Shown piece after piece: positions 6,996 through 12,647 of a stretch of 12,647 nt of DNA; the stretch's first letter is position 1; the number at the start of each line of letters is the position of its first letter. This DNA is from Holophagales bacterium UBA2201 (lineage in GTDB: Bacteria; Acidobacteriota; Thermoanaerobaculia; UBA2201). Location: NCBI GenBank assembly GCA_002327305.1, contig DCUZ01000097.1, positions 1 through 12,647 of the forward strand, in the 5' to 3' direction. Made by a program: the position numbers and the translations under genes. Below the pieces are notes generated by a model. The model was given only the letters and a program-made list of their open reading frames with translations, was not told where the DNA came from and searched no databases.

Positions 6996-8357
6996 ATGGC
7001 GGGTCTCGTCTATAATAGGGGCATCAACGACCGAGACCTGAATCGCCCACCCGACGCCCCTCCCCTCCCGCCGGCCGGCGAGCCGGAACAGGGGGGAAGT
7101 CCATTCGAGGACGCGGCCCTTCGCCAGTGGCGCTTCCACACCCTCAATATCGTCCTGCCCCTGTTCTTCATCCTCACCCTCCCCTTCGTGGCGCTGGCGG
7201 TCTTCTCCGGCCGCTTTCCCTTCGCCTCGGAGGCGCGGGCCGCCATTCTCGCCGCGTGGCTGTGCGGGTTCGCCCTGGGGCTCCTCCGCCGCTTGAGCCC
7301 CACCCTCAGGGGATGGGGGGCCCTTCTCCCCCTCTATGCCATGGCCGCCCTCTCCCTGGACCTGCTGGGGCTGGCGGGCAGTGCCCGGGTGATGCTGGTG
7401 GGCCTCCCCGTCCTGGCGCTGGTCCTGCTGGGCGTCCGGTCGGGGATCGCGGCGGCCGTCCTCGGCATGGCGATCTATGTGCTCTTCGCCCTCCACGCGG
7501 CCTCGGGGGCCATGGACCGGGGTCTGCTGGTCCGCGACAATCCCCAGGATTGGCATTATTGGGCGACCGAGGGGGTCCTGATGGCGGCCATCCTGGGGGC
7601 CATCCTGGTCCTGCTGGTACGGATGAAGCGGTTCCAGGCCTCCTCCCTCCAGGCGGAGCGGAGGACGGCCCAGCGGCTCCAGGGGGAGATCGCCGCCCGC
7701 CAGGAACTGGAGGAGGCCCTCCTGCGGGTATCCGAGCGGGAACGGCGGCACACCGGCATCGAGCTCCATGACGGCGTGTGCCAGCACATCCTGGGCGCCC
7801 TCCTGCGGCTGAAGGTGGCCCAGAACACCGCGGGGGCGGAAGGGACGGCCCCCCTCCTGGAGGCGGCGAGGGAGGACTTGAACACGGCGTTGAAGGAAGC
7901 CAAGGACCTCTCCCGCGGGCTCGCCCCCGGGTCCATGGCCGGCGGGGCCCTCGTGCCGGCCCTCAAGGAGCTGGCCCGGAACACGCGGGACGCCCACGCT
8001 GTGGACTGCCTCTTCGAGGGCGGCGCGGAGCTGGGGCTCCTCCCGGACGAGGAGGCCATGCACCTCTACCGGATCGCCCAGGAGGGGGTCGTCAACGCCG
8101 TCAAGCACGCGGGGGCGGGCTCCATCCGGATCGCGCTGGCCGAGGAGGGCGGCGAAGTCGTGCTGACCGTCGCGGACGACGGCAAGGGCCTGCCGGAGGC
8201 CGACGCGGGCGCATCGAAAGGGATGGGGCTGAACATCATGCGGGCCCGCGCCGCCGCCCTCAAAGGCACGCTGGAACTCGAAGGAACGGGCGGCGGCACC
8301 CGCGTGGTCTGCCGCTTCCCCCGGCCGGCCCTCCAGGGGGGAGGACCTTCCGCATGA
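6996..8357 (+). CDS. Membrane sensor histidine kinase, NarL/FixJ-type (HisKA_3 + HATPase_c), 453 aa
   Basis: This is the sensor of a two-component pair: it autophosphorylates on histidine and passes the phosphate to the response regulator encoded next. Six hydrophobic helices are visible at about residues 50-71, 80-98, 108-127, 131-147, 150-168 and 192-209, so it sits in the inner membrane without a large extracytoplasmic domain. A coiled coil (about 211-248) leads into the HisKA_3 motif RERRHTGIELHDGV with phosphoacceptor His258. The ATPase domain has its N box at QEGVVNAVKH (Asn367), G1 at DDGKG (394-398) and G2 at GMGLN (409-413), so all catalytic parts are present. It overlaps the next gene by ATGA. 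The start is uncertain: ATG 6996 has no ribosome binding site, and a perfect TATAAT lies just inside it. The first 45 residues are proline-rich and could be non-coding. Confidence 0.93.
   Translation: MAGLVYNRGINDRDLNRPPDAPPLPPAGEPEQGGSPFEDAALRQWRFHTLNIVLPLFFILTLPFVALAVFSGRFPFASEARAAILAAWLCGFALGLLRRLSPTLRGWGALLPLYAMAALSLDLLGLAGSARVMLVGLPVLALVLLGVRSGIAAAVLGMAIYVLFALHAASGAMDRGLLVRDNPQDWHYWATEGVLMAAILGAILVLLVRMKRFQASSLQAERRTAQRLQGEIAARQELEEALLRVSERERRHTGIELHDGVCQHILGALLRLKVAQNTAGAEGTAPLLEAAREDLNTALKEAKDLSRGLAPGSMAGGALVPALKELARNTRDAHAVDCLFEGGAELGLLPDEEAMHLYRIAQEGVVNAVKHAGAGSIRIALAEEGGEVVLTVADDGKGLPEADAGASKGMGLNIMRARAAALKGTLELEGTGGGTRVVCRFPRPALQGGGPSA
7011..7016 (+). promoter_or_regulatory. TATAAT, possible -10 box of the kinase-regulator operon
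   Basis: A perfect consensus -10 hexamer (in ctataatagggg) stands out in very GC-rich DNA. No good -35 is found 16-18 bases upstream (ttctac at 6988-6993 is poor). If it is used, transcription would start near 7022, inside the annotated kinase frame, and the true start codon would be downstream and non-ATG. It may also be chance. Confidence 0.35.
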
Positions 8358-8998
8358 CCGCCCCCCCATCCTTGCAAATCCTTCTCGTGGAGGACCATCC
8401 CGCCGTCCGCGAGGGGCTGGCCCTCCTGCTGGAGCAGAGCGGCATCGCGGTCGGCGCCTCGGTCCGCAACGGCGGGGAGGCGATGGAGGCCCTGCGCCGC
8501 TTCACCCCAGCCGCCATCGTCCTGGACCTCTCCCTCGCCTCCGAGAACGGGCTGGACCTTTTGCCCCGGCTGGCCACCCTCCCTTCCCGCGTCCCGGTCC
8601 TGGTCTATTCCATGCACGAGGACCCCCTTCATGTCCGTCGGGCCCTTGCCGCCGGCGCCGCGGGCTATGTCACCAAGAACTCCGACGCCGACCACCTGGT
8701 CGCCGGGATCCGCGCCGTCGCCCTCGGGGGGCGCTATTTGGACCCGCCCGCCGCGCGCGCGATGCGGGACGATCCCGCGGCGCTGTTCCCCGCGGACCCC
8801 GAGCGGGCCCTGAGTGAGCGGGAATTGAAGGTCTTCCGCCTTCTGGGCGAGGGCTTCGGCGCCTCGGAGATCGCCGCCCGCCTGGGGATCAGCCGCAAGA
8901 CCGTGGAATCCTATTTCCAAAGGATCATGAACAAGTTGGGGCTGGATGGGATGAAGGTGCTCCACCGCCACGCCATCGCCAGCCGCAAACCCGAATAA
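8354..8998 (+). CDS. NarL/FixJ-family response regulator (REC + LuxR-type HTH), 214 aa
   Basis: This is the output partner of the kinase upstream: a receiver domain that takes phosphate on aspartate and a LuxR/GerE helix-turn-helix that binds DNA. In the receiver, the acidic pair Glu13-Asp14 lies in LLVEDHP, the phosphoacceptor is Asp58 in IVLDLSL, the switch Ser86 is in VYSMHED and Lys108 in YVTKNSD, so it is complete. The DNA-binding domain occupies about 150-208 (ALSERELKVFRLL through EIAARLGISRKTVESYFQRIMNKLGL). The length is normal for the family. The start overlaps the kinase stop as ATGA, with GGAGG at 8340-8344 as ribosome binding site, indicating coupled translation and matched amounts of the two proteins. 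Its targets are unknown; the neighbouring surface genes are plausible. Confidence 0.95.
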   Translation: MTAPPSLQILLVEDHPAVREGLALLLEQSGIAVGASVRNGGEAMEALRRFTPAAIVLDLSLASENGLDLLPRLATLPSRVPVLVYSMHEDPLHVRRALAAGAAGYVTKNSDADHLVAGIRAVALGGRYLDPPAARAMRDDPAALFPADPERALSERELKVFRLLGEGFGASEIAARLGISRKTVESYFQRIMNKLGLDGMKVLHRHAIASRKPE

Positions 8999-9021
8999 GC
9001 CGCCGAACGCGCCCCCTGCTT

Positions 9022-9039
9022 GTAGGGAAAAATCCCCAC
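9022..9039. promoter_or_regulatory. 18-bp imperfect palindrome, candidate operator or RNA hairpin
   Basis: gtagggaaaaatccccac is symmetric at 14 of 18 positions (GT-GGGA, four A, TCCC-AC). It lies 24 bases after the regulator stop and about 50 bases before a -10-like box upstream of the second receiver gene. Two half-sites in inverted orientation fit the dimeric binding of NarL-family regulators. As RNA it could form a 7-bp stem with one mismatch; an alternative stem TCCCC (9033-9037) with GGGGA (9049-9053) would exclude it. There is no T-run, so a standard terminator is unlikely. Confidence 0.4.
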
Positions 9040-9085
9040 GCCGATGCCGGGGATACGCCTCTTTCGCCCCATCCCTCCCTCTATC

Positions 9086-9091
9086 CATAAT
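9086..9091 (+). promoter_or_regulatory. Weak -10-like box (CATAAT) before the second receiver gene
   Basis: CATAAT matches five of six consensus bases in a locally AT-richer patch (atccataataaggcg). The hexamer 17 bases upstream (ttcgcc, 9063-9068) is a poor -35. Its flanks resemble the TATAAT near 7011 (ataatagggg versus ataataaggc). Confidence 0.3.
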
Positions 9092-9112
9092 AAGGCGAAA
9101 CTCTGAAATCCC

Positions 9113-9135
9113 GGGCCCGGAACGCATGGGCCCGG
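9113..9135 (+). repeat. Direct repeat gggcccgg, two copies 15 bases apart
   Basis: Identical 8-mers at 9113-9120 and 9128-9135, in the leader between the -10-like box and the ribosome binding site. Each contains the palindrome gggccc. This could be an operator pair or chance in GC-rich DNA. Confidence 0.35.
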
Positions 9136-9140
9136 CGCGC

Positions 9141-9146
9141 AGGAGG
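9141..9146 (+). promoter_or_regulatory. Ribosome binding site deciding the GTG start of the receiver gene
   Basis: A perfect AGGAGG is eight bases upstream of GTG 9155. The in-frame ATGs at 9179 and 9194 have no such site, so GTG 9155 is preferred. Confidence 0.7.
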
Positions 9147-9154
9147 GAAATTGC

Positions 9155-9652
9155 GTGGGCGTTGATTCGAAACACACAATGGAGCCGCCCCCCATGGCCG
9201 CACCGACAAACGGCCCGGAACTCCGGGTGTTCCTGGTGGAGGACCACCCCGGCGTGCGGGAGGGGTTGGCCCTGTTGCTGGGCCAGAACGGCATGGTTCC
9301 GTGCGGAACGGCCGATGACCTTCGGTCGGCGGAGGAAGGCATCACCGCTTCAGACCCGGCCGTGGTCATCCTGGACCTCGCCCTGGGCGGAGAGGACGGC
9401 CTGGCCCTGCTGGAGTGGATGAACGCGCAGGGCCGGTCCACCCCCGTCCTGGTCTATTCGATCTTCGAGGACGCCCCCCATGTCGCCTCGGCCCTGAGCG
9501 CGGGGGCGGCGGGCTATGTCACCAAGCAGGCGGACCCCGGCCACCTGGTCGCGGCGGTCCGGGCAGTGGCCCGGCGGGATCGGTACCTGGATCCCATCGC
9601 CGCATCGGCCGTTGGGTGGATAGAGAACCATCCCGAAGGAGGACTTTCATGA
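9155..9652 (+). CDS. Receiver-only response regulator, paralogue lacking its DNA-binding domain (165 aa)
   Basis: A complete receiver domain: acidic pair Glu29-Asp30 (FLVEDHP), phosphoacceptor Asp74 (VILDLAL), VYSIFED switch region and Lys124 (YVTKQAD). By eye about half the receiver positions match the full-length regulator at 8354, including VREGLALLL, PVLVYS, AGAAGYVTK and RYLDP, so the two come from duplication. The protein ends with EGGLS, at the place where the other regulator reads RALSERE and begins its LuxR-type domain. No remnant of that domain follows in any frame; the next gene begins at once with an ATGA overlap. It therefore cannot bind DNA as a typical NarL protein. It might be a phosphate sink, a partner that forms dimers with the full-length regulator, or a protein-binding switch. 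The start is GTG, chosen by AGGAGG at 9141-9146. Confidence 0.9.
   Translation: MGVDSKHTMEPPPMAAPTNGPELRVFLVEDHPGVREGLALLLGQNGMVPCGTADDLRSAEEGITASDPAVVILDLALGGEDGLALLEWMNAQGRSTPVLVYSIFEDAPHVASALSAGAAGYVTKQADPGHLVAAVRAVARRDRYLDPIAASAVGWIENHPEGGLS
9636..9642 (+). promoter_or_regulatory. Ribosome binding site of the 176-aa secreted protein, inside the receiver gene
   Basis: AAGGAGG lies six bases before ATG 9649 and at the same time encodes the last residues (EGG) of the receiver protein. This supports both the start choice and translational coupling. Confidence 0.8.
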
Positions 9653-10179
9653 ACAAGACGCTGTGGATTACCGTTCCGTTCCTCATCCTTGCCGCCGGGG
9701 CATGGGCGCAGTCCAGCGCCAACTATCGGATCGAGCAGGGGACCTTCAACAACGGCGGCAACCCCTCCCCCATTCTCGCTTCGGATAGTTACCAAATGAC
9801 CCTGGACTCCATCGGGGACGGGATCGCCGCGGCGGCGCTGTCGAGCGCCTCGTATGAGATGGGAACGGGACTTCCGCCCGCCTATCCCCCACCCGGCGAG
9901 GTGCTGAATCTGCGCTGGTTCGACAAAGACACCCTGGCGTGGGACCCCTATCCCAAGATGACGCTGTACAACCTTTACCGGGGCAACATCGCCAACCTAA
10001 CCGACGGCTACGGCGGTTGCCTGCAGGGGAACATCGCCGGGCTGACCGCGGATGACGCCAGCCCTCCGCCGGCCGGCGGCTACTTCTACCTGGTCACAAC
10101 CGAGAGCTCGATCGAGGAGGGGACGCTGGGGACCGATTCCTCCGGCGCCCGCCGTCCCTTGAGCTCGCCCTGCGAATAA
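9649..10179 (+). CDS. Small secreted protein with C-terminal YLV...GTDSSG module (176 aa)
   Basis: An N-terminal signal peptide (MNKTLWITVPFLILAAGAWAQ, cleavage probably after residue 21) shows export. The N-terminal half (SANYRIEQGTFNNGG, SDSYQMTLDSIGDG, SASYEMGTG) is a pattern I know from short secreted proteins of uncultured bacteria. The C-terminal half (LNLRWFDKDTLAWDPYPKMTLYNLYRG, then GYFYLVTTESSIEEGTLGTDSSGARRP and a final PCE) looks like a fibronectin type III-like fold. It resembles the last 100 or so residues of the giant protein (GYFYL, GTDSEGTAR, DCP end). No catalytic motif is seen. The gene overlaps the receiver gene upstream by ATGA and is 10 bases from the fibre gene downstream, so it is probably expressed with both. 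It could be an accessory or cap protein for the fibre. The function is unknown. Confidence 0.88.
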   Translation: MNKTLWITVPFLILAAGAWAQSSANYRIEQGTFNNGGNPSPILASDSYQMTLDSIGDGIAAAALSSASYEMGTGLPPAYPPPGEVLNLRWFDKDTLAWDPYPKMTLYNLYRGNIANLTDGYGGCLQGNIAGLTADDASPPPAGGYFYLVTTESSIEEGTLGTDSSGARRPLSSPCE

Positions 10180-10184
10180 GGAGG
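10178..10184 (+). promoter_or_regulatory. Ribosome binding site of the fibre gene
   Basis: AAGGAGG overlaps the stop codon of the preceding gene and is five bases from ATG 10190. It fixes the start, which opens into a signal peptide. Confidence 0.8.
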
Positions 10185-10189
10185 ACGCC

Positions 10190-12647
10190 ATGAACGCTTT
10201 CCGCTTTTGTGCCCTGCTTCTTCTGACTTCCATTGTTGCCTGGTCTGCCACACCCCCGGGCTTGATCAACTACCAGGGGGTCCTGCGGGACGGCACCGGC
10301 GCCCCTCAAGCCGGGAGCTTCGACATGACCTTCCGGTTCTACAATCTGGTCACCGCGGGGACCCTGCTCCTGACGGACACCCACAACGCGGCCGCTCCGT
10401 CGGGCCAGGTGGCCGTGAGCAACGGCCTCTTCACCGCCCAGCTTGGCGGGGGAACCATCACAGCCGGCTCCGAGCCCAACCTGGCCGAAGTGTTCCGCGA
10501 CAACGCCGCCGTGTGGTTGGAGATCCAGGTCGGGGCGGAAACCCTGACCCCCCGCGTCCGCATCCTCGCCTCGGCGTACGCGCAGAACGCCGCCACCTTG
10601 CAGGGGGTCGTCAACATCAGTGGAACCGAGAATGTGGGGATCGGCACCAATACGCCGGGTTACAAATTGGATGTGGTTGGGAACATGAAGCTCGTGGGGG
10701 CGCTCCATGATTCTTCCGGCGACGCGGGGACCAGCGGCCAGGTCCTTCAGAGCACGGGCACCGGCACCGATTGGGTCAACCAATCCTCCCTCAGCGACGG
10801 CGATTGGACCGTCTCCGGTTCGAACATGTATTCCGCCGTCTCCGGCAATGTGGGGATCGGGACCTCCTCCCCCGGCGCGAAACTGCATGTGTCGGCCCCC
10901 ACCGCCCCGGAGATCCGCGTGGACAACCCGACCTGGAGCGTTGGTGAGAAGGCCCTCCTCACTTTCATGCACGGCACCCGGTACGCCGGGATCAACTCCT
11001 ACCTGCCGGGCAGCAGCGACGTGGACCTGCAGTTCACCACGACGAACGCCGACACGCCGGCCACGGCGATGGTTCTGACGGGGAACGGCGACTTAGGGAT
11101 CGGCACCACCGCCCCCGGCGGCCGCCTCGTGGTCTCGGAGGCGGATTGCCTGGAGGATCAGTCCTCCATCCTTGACGATTCCGGGATCGGAACCTGGTCG
11201 ATGTGGCAGGCGTTCAAGCCCGCCGTGGACGGGTATCTATGCCGGATTTGCCTGAATTATCATGGTGGCGAATACTTCTCCTTCGAACTTCTCACGGGAG
11301 TCGGCACCGCGGGCACCCGGCTGGTGTTCTTGGATCACCTCACCCCGGGCGCGACGATCACCACGATCACGCTCCCCACGCCGGTTCGATTGACGCCCGA
11401 AGCGAGCTACACCTTCGCCATCCTCAACTCGGGGCACCAGGGTTATTTCCAAGCCGGCAGCGGGGACCCCTACCCTCGCGGCTCCAGCTCCATCGCGGGG
11501 GATTTCGTCTTCACTACCTATATGACCTACAACCTTTCCGGCGAGCCAACCCTGTTCGCCCACGGGGGCCTGGTGGGGCTCGGCACCGATGCCCCCTCCA
11601 GCCGGCTTTCGGTTAATGGAGATCTGGAGGTCAGCGGCAGTCGCCTGCATGTGGGGACCAACGGGCGCGTGGGCATCGGGACCAACGAGCCGGCCAACCG
11701 GCTGGATGTGGAGGGCGGCGCGGCGATCGGGGCGGCCTATTCGGGGACTGCCGCCGCCCCGGCCAACGGCCTGATCGTGGAGGGCAACGCGGGTATCGGA
11801 ACCAATGCTCCCAATCTGCCGCTGACCGTGCAGGGGTCCGGAACGGCCAGCCAACTGATCCAGTTCAAGGACAGTTCGGGAGCGAACCAGTGGCACCTGA
11901 ACCTGCAGGGCTCGGGGTTGAACCTGTCGGAGTCCGCCGTGGCCGACTACCGCCTGTTCGTCAAGGAGGGCGGAAATGTCGGCATCGGGACCGGAACGCC
12001 CGGCTATCAACTCCAACTTTCCACCGACAGCGCGGCCAAGCTCTCCACGATGGCCTGGACGGTCTGGTCCGACGCCCGGCTGAAACGGGACATCCGCCCC
12101 TTCACCGACGGGCTGGAGATGCTGGCGCGGGTCCACCCGGTACGCTATCGCCTCAACGGTCTCGCTGGGCTCCCCGCCGGCCACGAGGGGATCGGCGTCA
12201 TCGCCCAGGAGATCATGGCCATCGCCCCCTACACGGTCGGCATCTCCCGTGCGAGGCTCCACCCCGCGGACGCCTCGGAGACCGAACTTTATGATTTCAA
12301 CGGCTCCGCCCTCGTCTTCGCGCTCATCAACGCGGTCCAGGAACTCGACGCGCGCACGCAGGAACTGGCGGACCGAAAAGCGACCGGAGTCGTTTCCCGG
12401 ACGCTGGACGCCGAGCCCCGGCGGTTTGAGGACAGGGACGAACTTTCGAAGACCGGCCCGGTCCCGTTGGATGCTTCCGGAACCGCCGGCCGTTCGGGGC
12501 CCGTGGTCCAGACCCTTCCCGCCGTCACCGGCATCGAGCCCGGCGATGTCCTGGTCCTCAATCCCGCCAACGGCGACGAGCTGTACCCCTGCAACCTCCC
12601 GGCCGACCCGATGGTGGTGGGAATCGCGCTTGAAGAAAGCGAGACGT
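10190..12647 (+). CDS. INYQG-type fibre protein with GIGT repeats and peptidase S74 chaperone (partial, 819 codons visible)
   Basis: The frame is open to the right edge. A signal peptide (MNAFRFCALLLLTSIVAWSA) precedes an N-terminal domain (GLINYQGVLRDGTG to about residue 140, with VWLEIQVG and LTPRVRILASAYAQNA) found in many secreted bacterial proteins. Seven shaft repeats of the form (N/D)xG(I/L)GTxxPxxxLxV start near residues 148, 220, 301, 461, 493, 533 and 596. Between the third and fourth sits a beta-sandwich-like domain (about 310-445). Residues 627 to about 690 match the peptidase S74 intramolecular chaperone known from phage tail spikes: SDARLKRDI with Ser627 and Lys632 five apart, then GIGVIAQEI. 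A predicted coiled coil and a further domain follow (PGDVLVLNPANGDELY). It probably forms a trimeric surface fibre that cleaves itself during assembly. It is the last visible gene of the run starting at 9155. Confidence 0.9.
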   Translation, partial: MNAFRFCALLLLTSIVAWSATPPGLINYQGVLRDGTGAPQAGSFDMTFRFYNLVTAGTLLLTDTHNAAAPSGQVAVSNGLFTAQLGGGTITAGSEPNLAEVFRDNAAVWLEIQVGAETLTPRVRILASAYAQNAATLQGVVNISGTENVGIGTNTPGYKLDVVGNMKLVGALHDSSGDAGTSGQVLQSTGTGTDWVNQSSLSDGDWTVSGSNMYSAVSGNVGIGTSSPGAKLHVSAPTAPEIRVDNPTWSVGEKALLTFMHGTRYAGINSYLPGSSDVDLQFTTTNADTPATAMVLTGNGDLGIGTTAPGGRLVVSEADCLEDQSSILDDSGIGTWSMWQAFKPAVDGYLCRICLNYHGGEYFSFELLTGVGTAGTRLVFLDHLTPGATITTITLPTPVRLTPEASYTFAILNSGHQGYFQAGSGDPYPRGSSSIAGDFVFTTYMTYNLSGEPTLFAHGGLVGLGTDAPSSRLSVNGDLEVSGSRLHVGTNGRVGIGTNEPANRLDVEGGAAIGAAYSGTAAAPANGLIVEGNAGIGTNAPNLPLTVQGSGTASQLIQFKDSSGANQWHLNLQGSGLNLSESAVADYRLFVKEGGNVGIGTGTPGYQLQLSTDSAAKLSTMAWTVWSDARLKRDIRPFTDGLEMLARVHPVRYRLNGLAGLPAGHEGIGVIAQEIMAIAPYTVGISRARLHPADASETELYDFNGSALVFALINAVQELDARTQELADRKATGVVSRTLDAEPRRFEDRDELSKTGPVPLDASGTAGRSGPVVQTLPAVTGIEPGDVLVLNPANGDELYPCNLPADPMVVGIALEESET

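Noticed and set aside
6990..8369. 459-codon open frame on the minus strand opposite the histidine kinase
   Set aside because: Very high GC removes stops from the complementary frame. The translation is rich in Gly, Gln, Arg and Pro with no domain, while the plus strand encodes an unmistakable kinase.
9022..9039. Palindrome after the regulator gene as a Rho-independent terminator
   Set aside because: The stem is short with a mismatch, the loop is four A residues and no T-run follows on the plus strand.
9126..9422. ATG-started 98-codon frame overlapping the receiver gene
   Set aside because: It is in a different frame from the conserved receiver motifs and has no ribosome binding site; the receiver frame is clearly the real one.

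Overview
This is a high-GC stretch of a bacterial chromosome, coding almost entirely on the + strand. It holds secreted, multi-domain surface proteins and a NarL/FixJ-type two-component regulatory module. No gene gives a firm taxonomic placement. The signal peptides, FG-GAP/LamG/thrombospondin type 3/DUF11-like architecture, INYQG-type fibre protein with a peptidase S74 chaperone, and short-period repeats fit a Gram-negative, probably uncultured lineage (Acidobacteriota-like or a similar phylum). That placement is inference. There are no tRNAs, rRNAs, CRISPR arrays or insertion sequences.

Layout. (1) Bases 1-152 are the last 49 codons of a gene whose tail looks like the C-terminal end of an S74-type fibre protein. 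(2) Bases 169-6753 encode a 2194-residue secreted protein. It has a conserved N-terminal domain carrying three in-frame heptamer-repeat insertions, 14 FG-GAP repeats (2 x 7, so probably two seven-bladed propellers) and thrombospondin type 3 calcium loops. These are followed by a DUF11-like domain split by a segment of about 594 residues with two LamG-like domains, and a C-terminal module. (3) Bases 6754-6995 are an intergenic region rich in repeats: a nine-unit octamer array, a perfect hairpin and a heptamer triplet. (4) Bases 6996-8998 encode a six-helix membrane histidine kinase and its NarL-family response regulator, overlapping by ATGA. (5) Bases 8999-9154 are an intergenic region with a palindrome, a weak -10-like box and a direct repeat. 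(6) Bases 9155-9652 encode a second receiver protein, clearly paralogous to the first, that stops where the DNA-binding domain should begin. (7) Bases 9649-10179 encode a 176-residue secreted protein, overlapping the receiver gene by ATGA. (8) From 10190 past the right edge runs an INYQG-type fibre protein with seven GIGT repeats and an S74 chaperone with its Ser-Lys pair.

How the genes may work together. The kinase and full-length regulator look like a standard sensor-regulator pair. The receiver-only paralogue is translationally coupled to the small secreted protein and the fibre gene. This suggests that control of, or phosphate competition within, the two-component system is tied to making the surface proteins. 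Fibre-type genes at both edges suggest a repeated cassette of fibre plus accessory secreted protein with regulators between. The most unusual points are the split DUF11-like domain, the palindromic heptamer elements kept in frame inside a coding region, and the receiver cut off at its domain boundary and coupled to surface genes.
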